A stretch of 64,000 nucleotides of DNA from Erysipelotrichaceae bacterium (GCA_022767445.1 JALENJ010000034.1:1-64000), one strand, 5' to 3'; shown: positions 19,249-28,917, counted from the stretch's first letter. Notes: a model not told the origin generated them from the sequence alone. Made by a program: numbers and translations.

Positions 19249-19533
19249 ATGGCAGTTAAATTACGTTTAAAGAGAATGGGTGCTAAGAAGGCTCCAAGAT
19301 ATCGTATCGTTGCGGCTGACTCTCGTTTTGCTAGAGATGGACGCGAAATCGAAACAATCGGACACATCAACCCAACAACAGAACCAGAGACTGTTGTTGT
19401 AAATGAAGAAAAGGCTTTAGATTGGTTGAGAAAAGGTGCACAGCCTTCTGATACAGTTAGAAACATTCTTTCTCGTCAAGGTATCATGAAGAAGTTCCAT
19501 GATGAGAAGGTAGCAGCTAAGAAGAAAGCGTAA
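19249..19533 (+). CDS. rpsP: 30S ribosomal protein S16
   Basis: [26 protein letters not shown]. Confidence 0.97.
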   Translation: MAVKLRLKRMGAKKAPRYRIVAADSRFARDGREIETIGHINPTTEPETVVVNEEKALDWLRKGAQPSDTVRNILSRQGIMKKFHDEKVAAKKKA

Positions 19534-19538
19534 GTTGT

Positions 19539-19787
19539 ATGGCAGAGCTGGATAAGGTACTTCTCAATCTAGTTAAGCCAATGGTAGAAGACAAAGAATC
19601 CTTGGATGTACGTCAGATGCCAAGCTTAAACGAGAAAGAAGTTTTGTTACATGTGTATGCTAAAAACGAAGATATTGCTCGTCTCATCGGCAGAAAGGGC
19701 AGTATGGCTAGCGCATTACGTCAGGTAATGTCAGTGGCTTCTCATAGCGAAGACAAGAAAGTGACAATCAAGTTCGAACAAATCTAG
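19539..19787 (+). CDS. khpA: KH-domain RNA-binding protein
   Basis: IARLIGRKGSMASALRQVM; between rpsP and rimM. Confidence 0.88.
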   Translation: MAELDKVLLNLVKPMVEDKESLDVRQMPSLNEKEVLLHVYAKNEDIARLIGRKGSMASALRQVMSVASHSEDKKVTIKFEQI

Positions 19788-19808
19788 GATGCGATGCATC
19801 CTTTTTTT
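19787..19808 (+). terminator. Rho-independent terminator
   Basis: GGATGC-GAT-GCATCC-TTTTTTT. Confidence 0.8.
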
Positions 19809-19877
19809 ACTGCAAGATAAAAGTAGAAACATCATCATATTTCTTGTAGAATAAACCATGATAAAGAAGAGGTAGTT

Positions 19878-20387
19878 ATGACATATATCTGTATTGGTAA
19901 AATGATAAATACACATGGCATCAAAGGAGAAGTGAAGATCGAAAGCTACTCCGACTTTGATGATGATAGATACAAAAAGGGAAACCAAGTCTATGTATAC
20001 TTTGAAAAGGAGTATCATCCGCTTACGGTAGCTAGCTACCGCCGACATAAGGGTTACCCACTCGTCTCATTTGTAAACATGCAGAATATTAACGATGTTG
20101 AAAAATACAAAGGTAGTCAACTCTATATCTCGTCACAAAGTCGTAAACAATTACAACAAGGAGAATACTATCGTACAGATTTAATTGGTTTAACTGTAGT
20201 CAATGAAGATGGACAGACACTTGGAAAAGTCATCTCAGTCGAAGAGACACTTGGTGCACAAAACAACCTTCGCATTGCACTGGAAACAGGCAAAGAAATA
20301 CTGATTCCATATATTCCAATGATTATCAAGAATGTCGATCTACCACAACAAACCATCACAATCCATCAGATCGGAGGCCTATTATGA
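19878..20387 (+). CDS. rimM: 16S rRNA processing protein RimM
   Basis: IGKMINTHGIKGEVKIES; synteny with trmD. Confidence 0.93.
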   Translation: MTYICIGKMINTHGIKGEVKIESYSDFDDDRYKKGNQVYVYFEKEYHPLTVASYRRHKGYPLVSFVNMQNINDVEKYKGSQLYISSQSRKQLQQGEYYRTDLIGLTVVNEDGQTLGKVISVEETLGAQNNLRIALETGKEILIPYIPMIIKNVDLPQQTITIHQIGGLL

Positions 20388-21109
20388 GAATTACTGTTCT
20401 TACGCTCTTTCCTGAGATGTATCAAGATTTCATTAGTACATCTATCATTGGAAGAGCGATAAAAAATGGTATTGTTTCAGTGGACTTTGTACAGATACGA
20501 GACTTTGCGCATGATCACTACAAACATGTGGATGATAAACCATTTGGTGGTGGTTATGGACAGGTGATGAAATGCCAACCAGTACTCGATGCGCTTAACT
20601 CCGTAAAGACAGAAGTATCTTACAGTATGATGATGTCACCGGCAGGCAATGTCTATACACAAGCCAAGGCACGAGCATTATCACAAAAAGACCATATCAT
20701 CTTATTGTGTGGACACTATGAAGGATTTGATGCACGCATCAACAAACACGTTGATGAGCTTGTTAGTATAGGTGATTACGTACTAACAGGTGGTGAGATG
20801 GCATCCATGGTAATCATGGATAGTGTCATACGCTTATTAGAAGGAGCGATACGACAAGGCTCTACCGAAGAAGAATCCCATGAAAATGGTTTGTTGGAGT
20901 ATCCACAATACACCCAACCAGCCGACTACCAAGGAGATAAAGTACCGGATATCCTGTTGAGTGGACACCACGCTAAGATACAAGAATGGCGTACAAAACA
21001 ATCCTTACTACTAACAAAACAAGTACGTCCAGATATGTTTGAAAAACATACAATGACACCATATGAGAAAAAGATATGGGATAAAATCCAACAAGAAGAG
21101 AATGAATAA
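20384..21109 (+). CDS. trmD: tRNA (guanine-N1)-methyltransferase
   Basis: LLCGHYEGFDARI; SIGDYVLTGGE. Confidence 0.97.
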   Translation: MRITVLTLFPEMYQDFISTSIIGRAIKNGIVSVDFVQIRDFAHDHYKHVDDKPFGGGYGQVMKCQPVLDALNSVKTEVSYSMMMSPAGNVYTQAKARALSQKDHIILLCGHYEGFDARINKHVDELVSIGDYVLTGGEMASMVIMDSVIRLLEGAIRQGSTEEESHENGLLEYPQYTQPADYQGDKVPDILLSGHHAKIQEWRTKQSLLLTKQVRPDMFEKHTMTPYEKKIWDKIQQEENE

Positions 21110-21165
21110 AATTCTCTTTTTTTCACAAAACGACTATAATAGTTGTAATCAGGAAAGAGGTTTTT

Positions 21166-21969
21166 ATGAAATATTCAGATCGTAGAAAAACACCACTAAA
21201 GTGGTTAAACTTCATAAAGTATGTTTGGTTACCAATTGAAATCATCTTTTTCGTATATCTGTTTTTAAGTATGTTATTAGAATTGTTTGGCTTAAATGTA
21301 TTACCGTATTTTCTTGGCCCAATTCTAAATATCTATGGCTTAGATGGTATGCATCTAGGTGTTGCCTTTTGGCCAATCATTGGCTTTGTAGTATTGGTAG
21401 TTGTGATGATCTATGCTTTGATAGAGATTGAAAAAGGAATTCTAAAATGGAATAAGGCATCGGTATTCTTTTTCAATCTCTACAATGTATTGACATATGT
21501 TCTAAAAACAACAGTCACTGTACTAGCACTCATTTATCTAAAAGAAAGTACACTATCAACTGTTGTAATGGCAGTCTTAGTTTCACATGGATTGGTTGTT
21601 CCAGCAAGTTTTGTAGGTTACTTACCACTGTTAATCATGAGTGTGACAGCTATGATACTAGGACTATTATATGTGGGTCTAAATATCGTTTACTTCATAA
21701 AGAGAAGAGCACTCTTTGCAAAGGATTATAAAGAAGTAGATGAAACACCAGTTCAAAAACCATCACAAGAAGTAACACCAAAAGAAGAACAACCACAACC
21801 AGAACAGGCAGTTACAGAAGGTTATACCCAAGTTCTTTCCACTGCGATTGAAACAGATACAGCAGATATTAAGGAGCCAAGTCAAAGAACTTGTAAACAC
21901 TGTGGAGCTACCATCATAGAACCAGAAGCGAAGTTCTGTACCAATTGTGGTAAATCATTAGAAGAGTAA
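21166..21969 (+). CDS. Membrane protein with C-terminal zinc ribbon
   Basis: Multiple hydrophobic helices; CKHCGATIIEPEAKFCTNCGK. Confidence 0.65.
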   Translation: MKYSDRRKTPLKWLNFIKYVWLPIEIIFFVYLFLSMLLELFGLNVLPYFLGPILNIYGLDGMHLGVAFWPIIGFVVLVVVMIYALIEIEKGILKWNKASVFFFNLYNVLTYVLKTTVTVLALIYLKESTLSTVVMAVLVSHGLVVPASFVGYLPLLIMSVTAMILGLLYVGLNIVYFIKRRALFAKDYKEVDETPVQKPSQEVTPKEEQPQPEQAVTEGYTQVLSTAIETDTADIKEPSQRTCKHCGATIIEPEAKFCTNCGKSLEE

Positions 21970-21992
21970 AAAATGATATGGGTCATTCCATA

Positions 21993-22490
21993 TCATTTTT
22001 TAGTAGCGAAATAACGATCAAGATACATCTTATGTGCAACAGCAGTAATAATATTCTTTAACATACGATGACTTTCATCACTGATGACTTCTTCTTTGTC
22101 AGTATGATCATCCTGTGTAAAGCTTGATAAAGCATGTATAAGATGTAACTTACAATACTGATATAAGTTTTCTATCGTTTCGTTTTCATTATGAATCTCT
22201 TGTATTGCGAAACGAATATTCTCGATTGACAGTACTGTTTTAGAACAGATGATAAAGAATAATAGTGCAATCTGTTCTCTTGTATAGGTCTTTTTATTGA
22301 CGCGGTTGAATAGCTTTTGTTTGGCATAATTGGAAATCATAGAAGGGGTAACCTGCATCTCTGGGAAGTCTTTGAAGTAGATGTTGATAAACTTCGCTAC
22401 CTGTTCAAGATAGAGCCCTACATCTGGGATTTCGTTATATGCCGGTAAGTGAAAACTATTTAGTGTGTCTACTATTTGTTTGTTTTCCAT
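21993..22490 (-). CDS. DUF1836-family putative regulator
   Basis: QVTPSMISNYAKQKLFNRVNKKTYTREQIALLFFI. Confidence 0.7.
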   Translation of the reverse strand: MENKQIVDTLNSFHLPAYNEIPDVGLYLEQVAKFINIYFKDFPEMQVTPSMISNYAKQKLFNRVNKKTYTREQIALLFFIICSKTVLSIENIRFAIQEIHNENETIENLYQYCKLHLIHALSSFTQDDHTDKEEVISDESHRMLKNIITAVAHKMYLDRYFATKK

Positions 22491-22542
22491 ATCTTTAGTT
22501 TACAGTTTTACTGATATCCCGTCAACGATTATAGAACATCTC

Positions 22543-22596
22543 TTGACAGGTTATTTAAAAACCGATACTATATTAATAGGTTATTGAATAACCGAT
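22543..22596 (+). promoter_or_regulatory. Promoter with 30-bp-spaced palindromic operator repeats
   Basis: TTGACA-N17-TACTAT; AGGTTATTTAAAAACCGAT (22548-22566) and AGGTTATTGAATAACCGAT (22578-22596). Confidence 0.6.
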
Positions 22597-22610
22597 TGTA
22601 GGTTTTTGAA

Positions 22611-23318
22611 ATGGAGGTACTTATGACATCCAAAAAACTCAATACACCAAGACAAGAGATGTTCGTCTTTAAGATCAAAGATTTTTGGAGTGCAGTGACA
22701 CACTTTATAGGTTTTGTAATGGCAATTATAGGCATGCCAATCCTATTGATCAAAGGGGCTGCCTACCAAGCACCCTTTCAATCGATGTTAAGCTATACAA
22801 TATTCATGTTAAGTATGATATTGTTATACGCTGCTTCAACTAGCTATCATAGTTTCCATGTATCTGATCATGTAGATTTAATTCTAAAGAAGATTGATCA
22901 TTCGGCAATCTTTATATTGATAGCAGGTACATATACACCTGTATGTTTAATTGCCTTAAAAAATTCTGTAGGATACATCCTACTAGCAGCGATATGGGCA
23001 ATCGCATTATTTGGGATCATCTTTAAAATATTCTGGGTAACATGTCCAAAATGGGTATCATCAATCATGTATACCTTAATGGGTTGGCTATGTATCGTGT
23101 TTATGCCAAGGATACTAGAAGCCATCTCAATCCAAGGATTTATGTGGTTATTGTCTGGAGGTATTGCATATACGATAGGAGCATTCATCTACGCACTCAA
23201 ACCAAAGATCTTCCACAATGAATCGTTTGGTAATCATGAGCTATTCCATTGTTTCGTATTATTAGGTAGTCTTTGTCATTTCATCTTTGTATTCAATTTT
23301 TTAACAATATTGCATTGA
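22611..23318 (+). CDS. Hemolysin III / PAQR-like membrane protein
   Basis: YAASTSYHSFHVSDHVDLILKKIDHSAIFILIAGTYTP. Confidence 0.88.
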   Translation: MEVLMTSKKLNTPRQEMFVFKIKDFWSAVTHFIGFVMAIIGMPILLIKGAAYQAPFQSMLSYTIFMLSMILLYAASTSYHSFHVSDHVDLILKKIDHSAIFILIAGTYTPVCLIALKNSVGYILLAAIWAIALFGIIFKIFWVTCPKWVSSIMYTLMGWLCIVFMPRILEAISIQGFMWLLSGGIAYTIGAFIYALKPKIFHNESFGNHELFHCFVLLGSLCHFIFVFNFLTILH

Positions 23319-23338
23319 TGTATACTTAAGTATACATC
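23317..23338. repeat. 22-bp perfect palindrome
   Basis: GATGTATACTTAAGTATACATC. Confidence 0.9.
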
Positions 23339-23380
23339 TAAAAACCTCTTAGCTTTTACTATAAGTCTAGGAGGTTTTTA
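23339..23380 (+). promoter_or_regulatory. Hairpin containing the Shine-Dalgarno of the 23382 gene (alternatively a terminator)
   Basis: TAAAAACCTCTTAG pairs with CTAGGAGGTTTTTA; AGGAGG in stem, ATG 2 nt downstream of the stem. Confidence 0.65.
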
Positions 23381-23381
23381 T

Positions 23382-23693
23382 ATGAAACAGAATACACTAC
23401 ACAAAGCACTACAAGCATTTGCATATGAACAATATCACAGTGATAAAAATACACTGACACCACAGCAGTGGGTAATATTACTGAATGGATATTACTACAA
23501 CCAACCTGCCAATATAATTGGACAAAAGATAGGTCTCAATGAGATGGATGTACAGATATGGTATTGTCGCTTTACACTGGCAGTAACAGCGTATGCATTA
23601 AAAATATGCAACAGATCAAAAGTACGTGCCTACCAACATATGCATGTCAAGAAAGATGTCACATCATCTATCCCTGTATTTTTAGGAAATTAA
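23382..23693 (+). CDS. Hypothetical protein
   Basis: Complete ORF with SD AGGAGG; no family recognised. Confidence 0.55.
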   Translation: MKQNTLHKALQAFAYEQYHSDKNTLTPQQWVILLNGYYYNQPANIIGQKIGLNEMDVQIWYCRFTLAVTAYALKICNRSKVRAYQHMHVKKDVTSSIPVFLGN

Positions 23694-23721
23694 GTTATAA
23701 TAGCTACAAGGAGATAAACAT

Positions 23722-23991
23722 ATGGAAATACGTTTTGAAGAAAATGGATCAAAGGCATACAACGATCAAGGAGTTGAAGTAGGCTATTGTCAATTCTATG
23801 AACAGGATGGCAAGTGGGTTATCAACCATACAGTAGTTGATCCATCCATGAAGGGACAAGGAGTCGCTAGAAAATTATTAGATGCAGTGCTAGAACAAGC
23901 AAGACTTCAGAATAAGAAGATTGTGGCAGAGTGTTCCTATGTCGCACATGTATTTGATAAAGAACCAGAATTAAAAGATGAATTTGCATAA
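23722..23991 (+). CDS. GNAT-like N-acetyltransferase (YidJ/Gcn5-related small type)
   Basis: HTVVDPSMKGQGVARKLLDAVLEQARLQNKKIVAECSYV. Confidence 0.85.
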   Translation: MEIRFEENGSKAYNDQGVEVGYCQFYEQDGKWVINHTVVDPSMKGQGVARKLLDAVLEQARLQNKKIVAECSYVAHVFDKEPELKDEFA

Positions 23992-24013
23992 AAATAAGGT
24001 CCTATATAGGACC

Positions 24014-24481
24014 TTATCGCATTTTCGCTGCTAGTTTTCTGGCTTCTTTTTCACCAAGCCAAGTTAGAGAACCGTCTTTTAAACGCTTCATAATGATTGC
24101 GACACCGTGAGGATCATCTTCAAGATGACCAAGAATTGTAATGAAGTCATCATGACGCTCAGAAGGAATCTCAGCTTCGTTATAAATGACACAGTACTCT
24201 GGACCAAGTTGAGGCATAGGCACTTCAACAAGTTCACGCTTACCGTTATATGGATCATCTAAAGACTCTCGAATGACTTTATTTGTTTCGTAAAATACCG
24301 CATCCATTACGTACTCAGAAGTATGATCGATATCTACTTCTTTTTTAGTCTCATCAGTATAATATGTACGGAGTACAAGGTTGCCAATCACGACAAGCGG
24401 GTTGTTGGTGCCGTATAGGGCAATCGTCGCTACACGATGATGTAAGTAATCAAATGGGTAGATGAGCTTTTGTTCGTTCAT
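24014..24481 (-). CDS. Hypothetical protein
   Basis: Start trimmed to MNEQKLIYPFDY with SD GGAG; no family recognised. Confidence 0.5.
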   Translation of the reverse strand: MNEQKLIYPFDYLHHRVATIALYGTNNPLVVIGNLVLRTYYTDETKKEVDIDHTSEYVMDAVFYETNKVIRESLDDPYNGKRELVEVPMPQLGPEYCVIYNEAEIPSERHDDFITILGHLEDDPHGVAIIMKRLKDGSLTWLGEKEARKLAAKMR

Positions 24482-24687
24482 TTTGCCATCTCCTTTATTA
24501 GATATCATATCCTTGAAATCTGGATTTCGCAAGACTGACATCGTCGGATATAAGTGTTTAAAATGTTTTTGAAATAGGTATTTACATTTGAATGGGATGG
24601 GTCTAATATCTATTTAAAGAAAGGTTGAAATAGGTATAGCTATGGATGGTATGCTATAATCCGTTACAAGCAATTCCGGGAGGAAAT

Positions 24688-25377
24688 ATGAAGATACAGA
24701 TATTACCACTATTAGAAGGCGCAAAGCAGGCAACAGGATTGACTGTTATTATAGATGTATTTAGAGCTTTTAGTTTAGAGGCATATATGCATGCAAACCA
24801 TGCAGAAAAGATTATCCCTGTTAAAACAGTAGAAGAAGCTTTCCAACTCAAACAACAAAATCCATCTTATGTTTTAGTTGGTGAAAGAGGTGGAATCAAG
24901 ATTGATGGTTTCCAGTATGGAAATTCACCAAGTGAATTTGTACACCAAGACTTAACTGGAAAAGTACTAGTACATACAACCAGTGCAGGTGTACAAGGTA
25001 TCGCAGCTGCCACAAATGCAGATGAGATCGTTACAGGTGCACTTGTAAACGCAAAAGCTACCGCAAGATATATCGAAAAGAAAAAACCAGATGTTGTTTC
25101 TATCGTGCCGATGGGTTGGGGTGGTGAAAATTGTACAGAAGAAGATCAACTTTGTGCAGAATACTTACAGGCACTCTTACTACACCAACAACTTCCAGAC
25201 TTACAACAGCGTATTGAACAACTCAAATATCAAGAGGGAAAGAAATTCTTTGATCCATCAAAGCCACAGTTTCCTGAAGAAGATTTCTGGTTATGTACAA
25301 AATTAGATGTTTTTGATGGAGTCAATCGTGTTATACATGATGGAAATACATTCATCAGTGAATGGATTGAAGAATAA
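24688..25377 (+). CDS. ComB-like 2-phosphosulfolactate phosphatase family protein
   Basis: TVIIDVFRAFSLEAYM...VLVGERGGIKIDGFQYGNSPSE...LVHTTSAGVQGI. Confidence 0.85.
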   Translation: MKIQILPLLEGAKQATGLTVIIDVFRAFSLEAYMHANHAEKIIPVKTVEEAFQLKQQNPSYVLVGERGGIKIDGFQYGNSPSEFVHQDLTGKVLVHTTSAGVQGIAAATNADEIVTGALVNAKATARYIEKKKPDVVSIVPMGWGGENCTEEDQLCAEYLQALLLHQQLPDLQQRIEQLKYQEGKKFFDPSKPQFPEEDFWLCTKLDVFDGVNRVIHDGNTFISEWIEE

Positions 25378-25416
25378 CGTTTGTAGTATAATTTATCATA
25401 TTGAAGGAGATTTTAT

Positions 25417-26241
25417 ATGAATCTAACAGTATCATTTGTTTCCATTGCATGCATGGTCGCCTCATGCATAGTCGCTTTTGGATTTCCGATTTTTTTAGCT
25501 TTGCGTTATCGTAAGTTAGGTGGTCAATTTGGGCCGGTAGGAGTTGGCGTACTTGTGATGTTGGTATTCGCACTTGTGATTGAAGGGAATATCAACCGCA
25601 TCGTTCTATCTAGCTCCATTGGTACATATATTCAAAGTCATACGATACTCTATGCATTATATGGTGGTAGCATGGCAGCGATATTTGAAGAGTTTGGCAG
25701 ATATGTCGCATGCAAGACACGACTCAAGAAGTATCAAGATAATGATGTCAACGCACTGATGTATGGTGTTGGCCATGGTGGTTTAGAGTCAATGGTGATT
25801 GTAGGTCTAACGATGTTAAACTACATCGTTATCGCCATTATGATGAACCAAGGCACTATCCAAAATGTCTTATCTACCTTAGATCAAGTTAGATTGGCTT
25901 CTGTAAATGGTGTGATGCAGACGCTGGCGAGTACGCCATCCTATATATTTCTATTGAGTGGTGTAGAGCGCATAGCGGCTTTGCTTGCACAGATATCCAT
26001 GTCTGTACTTGTTTGGTTTTCGGTAAAGACCAAACATAAGAAATACTTTGTATTTTCTATGATTCTTCACTTTATGCTTGATGCAGGATCTGTATTGATT
26101 CAAGGTTATACAAACAATAACCTAGTATTTGTTGAGATATACGTAGTCTTGATGGCTGTTGTGAGTGTCTATATTGCTTATAATGCATGGAGTAAATTCC
26201 ATCCATTTATAAAAGGGCAGACAAAAGAAAATCTTGCGTAA
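25417..26241 (+). CDS. YhfC-family putative intramembrane protease
   Basis: GGSMAAIFEEFGRYV...DVNALMYGVGHGGLESMVIVG...SMILHFMLDAG. Confidence 0.8.
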   Translation: MNLTVSFVSIACMVASCIVAFGFPIFLALRYRKLGGQFGPVGVGVLVMLVFALVIEGNINRIVLSSSIGTYIQSHTILYALYGGSMAAIFEEFGRYVACKTRLKKYQDNDVNALMYGVGHGGLESMVIVGLTMLNYIVIAIMMNQGTIQNVLSTLDQVRLASVNGVMQTLASTPSYIFLLSGVERIAALLAQISMSVLVWFSVKTKHKKYFVFSMILHFMLDAGSVLIQGYTNNNLVFVEIYVVLMAVVSVYIAYNAWSKFHPFIKGQTKENLA

Positions 26242-26348
26242 TGATAGGGACATATGCTATCATTAAACGGCACATGTAGTGCGTCACTGTTCCGCTGATA
26301 AGTTGTGGGTTCATGAGCAGATGATAAATCGATAAAAGGAGAAGAAAG
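26239..26348 (+). promoter_or_regulatory. Candidate L19 mRNA leader
   Basis: Structured 5' region upstream of rplS; perfect 9-bp stem TAATGATAG/CTATCATTA. Confidence 0.4.
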
Positions 26349-26702
26349 ATGAATTTAAATTTAGTCGACAAGATTACAAAGAGTCAGTTACGCTCTGATA
26401 TCCCAGACTTCAAGTCAGGTGATACAGTCAAGGTTAACGTACGTATCCAAGAAGGTCAAAAGACACGTATTCAGGCTTATGAAGGTGTTGTAGTTGATCG
26501 TTCAAACGGTGGTATTGGCGCAACATTTACAGTTCGTAAGATTTCTAATGGTGTAGGTGTTCAAAGAACATTCCCAGTTCATTCACCAATCATCGAAAAG
26601 ATTGAAGTAGTACGTTACGGTAAGGTACGTAGAGCTAAGTTAGGATACCTCAAGGGATTATCTGCTAAGAACGCTCGTATCAAAGAAGATCGTCGTAAGT
26701 AA
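26349..26702 (+). CDS. rplS: 50S ribosomal protein L19
   Basis: [33 protein letters not shown]. Confidence 0.97.
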   Translation: MNLNLVDKITKSQLRSDIPDFKSGDTVKVNVRIQEGQKTRIQAYEGVVVDRSNGGIGATFTVRKISNGVGVQRTFPVHSPIIEKIEVVRYGKVRRAKLGYLKGLSAKNARIKEDRRK

Positions 26703-26765
26703 TCTAAAGGAGAGAATTAAGTTTCTCTCTTTTTTTGATATAATATTGACGTTAGGAAGTAGATT

Positions 26766-27410
26766 ATGAATATAGATAAAGAAGAACTTGGTGAAACAAG
26801 AGTCATGGAACAATTGACGGATGATACAACACCATCACAAGATTTAAAATCAGACACAGAACCAAAGAAAAAGAAACCAGAAGAAAATGGAGTTCTATCT
26901 TTCTTCAAAGATATATTGATTTCTTTTTTGATCGTCTTTGTACTTGTAAATTTTATTGTTAGACCGATTCAGGTAAAGGGTCGTTCAATGTATAACACAT
27001 TGGAAGATGGATACTTTGGGTTCTCAAATTTGATTGGATATCGTTTGGGTGGCTTAAAGCGTTTTGATATTGTGATTGTATATCTACCAGAAAAGGATGA
27101 GTATATCATCAAGCGTGTCATTGGCATGCCAGGTGAAACCGTAGAGTATCACAATAACCAGCTATTTATCAATGGTGAACAGATGGATGAACCATTTCTA
27201 GATCAATCCTATGTGGATAGCTATGACGGACAGTTTACAGGAGATTTTACATCTGAAAAACTTGGCGATGATGAATATTTCTGCATGGGTGATAACCGCC
27301 CACATTCCTCCGATTCCCGTTTCTATGGAGCATTTAAGAAAAAAAACATCATGTCAAAGGGAGCTTTTATCATCTATCCATTTAATGGATTTGGAGTATA
27401 TACATGGTAA
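26766..27410 (+). CDS. lepB: Signal peptidase I
   Basis: VKGRSMYNTLEDG; KRVIGMPGE; MGDNRPHSSDSR. Confidence 0.93.
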   Translation: MNIDKEELGETRVMEQLTDDTTPSQDLKSDTEPKKKKPEENGVLSFFKDILISFLIVFVLVNFIVRPIQVKGRSMYNTLEDGYFGFSNLIGYRLGGLKRFDIVIVYLPEKDEYIIKRVIGMPGETVEYHNNQLFINGEQMDEPFLDQSYVDSYDGQFTGDFTSEKLGDDEYFCMGDNRPHSSDSRFYGAFKKKNIMSKGAFIIYPFNGFGVYTW

Positions 27411-28273
27411 AGATTCAGTGGTATCCAGGACATATGGAAAAAGCTCGTCGAGAGATGGGCGAAAGACTAAAATCAGTGGATATGTTGATAGAGTTACGCG
27501 ATGCTAGAATTCCAGAAGCTTCAGTGAATCCTATCATAAAGCAGATGGCACAGGGGAAACCTCGATTGATAGTGCTAACAAAAATCGATATGGCAGATCC
27601 TGAACAGACACAAAAGTGGGTGGAATATTTATGCAATGGAGAAAACTCCTGTATCGCTGTAGATTTAATGAAAGATGCACGTTGTGCCAAAAAGATTATT
27701 CGCGAAGCAATACTCTTAATGGAAGATAAACGTAAGAAACAACTCGCAAGAGGAATTCGTCCTCGACCAATCCGAGCCATGGCATGCGGTATTCCAAATG
27801 TAGGTAAGTCAACCATGATCAACCGCATCCATGGAAAAAACACCCTAAAAGCCGCAAATAAACCAGGTGTCACACGTTCATTAACCTGGCTTCATGCGGA
27901 TGAAAATTTAGACTTACTTGATACACCAGGTGTCCTTTGGCCAAAGTTTGATGATGAAAAGACAGGTTCCTTACTAGCAGCACTGGGTTCTATTAATGAT
28001 GATATCCTCGATCGCAAGATGGTAGCGATGGACACCATTCACTACATCCAAGATTTATATCCAGACCTACTTGAAGAAATCTATGAAAGTGGGCAAGTGA
28101 ATCCAAACGGGATGTTAAAGGCTATTGCCAAAAAAAGAAACCTAGTCAAGGCGGATGGTATCCTAGATACCAAACGAGCCGCAGAGTTATTCTTAACAGA
28201 GTTAAGACATGGAAAACTTGGCAGATTAACATTGGAGAGAGTCAATGAAAATCAAGAAGACATGTCCGAATGA
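27404..28273 (+). CDS. rbgA: Ribosome biogenesis GTPase RbgA/YlqF
   Basis: QWYPGHMEKARREM; circularly permuted GTPase GIPNVGKSTMINRI. Confidence 0.95.
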   Translation: MVKIQWYPGHMEKARREMGERLKSVDMLIELRDARIPEASVNPIIKQMAQGKPRLIVLTKIDMADPEQTQKWVEYLCNGENSCIAVDLMKDARCAKKIIREAILLMEDKRKKQLARGIRPRPIRAMACGIPNVGKSTMINRIHGKNTLKAANKPGVTRSLTWLHADENLDLLDTPGVLWPKFDDEKTGSLLAALGSINDDILDRKMVAMDTIHYIQDLYPDLLEEIYESGQVNPNGMLKAIAKKRNLVKADGILDTKRAAELFLTELRHGKLGRLTLERVNENQEDMSE

Positions 28274-28871
28274 CTATGAACACCAATACTGGCCACTGGA
28301 ACAACTGGTTGTTGGTATTGATGAGGCAGGACGAGGACCACTTGCAGGACCACTCACTGTAGCAGGTGTAATCTTTCCTATCGGTTATGAAAATCCAGAT
28401 ATCTACGATTCCAAGGCACTAAGTGAAAAGAAACGCGAAGAACTGTTTCAAACCATACAAGAAGATGCGCTATGGTTTGAAATTATCCAAGTAGAACCAG
28501 AAGAAATTGATAAACACAATATCTATCGAGCAGATCAAATCGTCATGGAACAGATTGCCAAGGATAGTATGGCACCAGTTGTATTAACAGACGCAATGCC
28601 CTTATTGATTGATGATAAAAAGATTATTCCTTTAATCAAAGGAGACCAAAAATCAATCTCCATTGCGGCTGCCAGCATTCTTGCTAAAGTAACGCGTGAT
28701 CATACCATGCTTGCATATGATAAAGAATATCCAGAGTATGGCTTTGCCAAACACAAAGGATATCCAACTAAACAACATCTTGAAGCACTACATACCTATG
28801 GTGTAACAAAAATACATCGCAAGAGTTTTGGCCCAGTACGCGAAGAATACATGAAGATAAAATTATTTTAA
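28245..28871 (+). CDS. rnhB: Ribonuclease HII
   Basis: VVGIDEAGRGPLAGPLTVAGV. Confidence 0.95.
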   Translation: MKIKKTCPNDYEHQYWPLEQLVVGIDEAGRGPLAGPLTVAGVIFPIGYENPDIYDSKALSEKKREELFQTIQEDALWFEIIQVEPEEIDKHNIYRADQIVMEQIAKDSMAPVVLTDAMPLLIDDKKIIPLIKGDQKSISIAAASILAKVTRDHTMLAYDKEYPEYGFAKHKGYPTKQHLEALHTYGVTKIHRKSFGPVREEYMKIKLF

Positions 28872-28917
28872 GGAATTGCGAAAAAACACTTCTATACAAT
28901 AGTAGGAGAGTTTTTTT

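Noticed and set aside
24569-24637. 13-bp direct repeat TTGAAATAGGTAT at 24569 and 24625
   Set aside because: Only two copies with no further symmetry; could be a binding site pair but too weak to claim.
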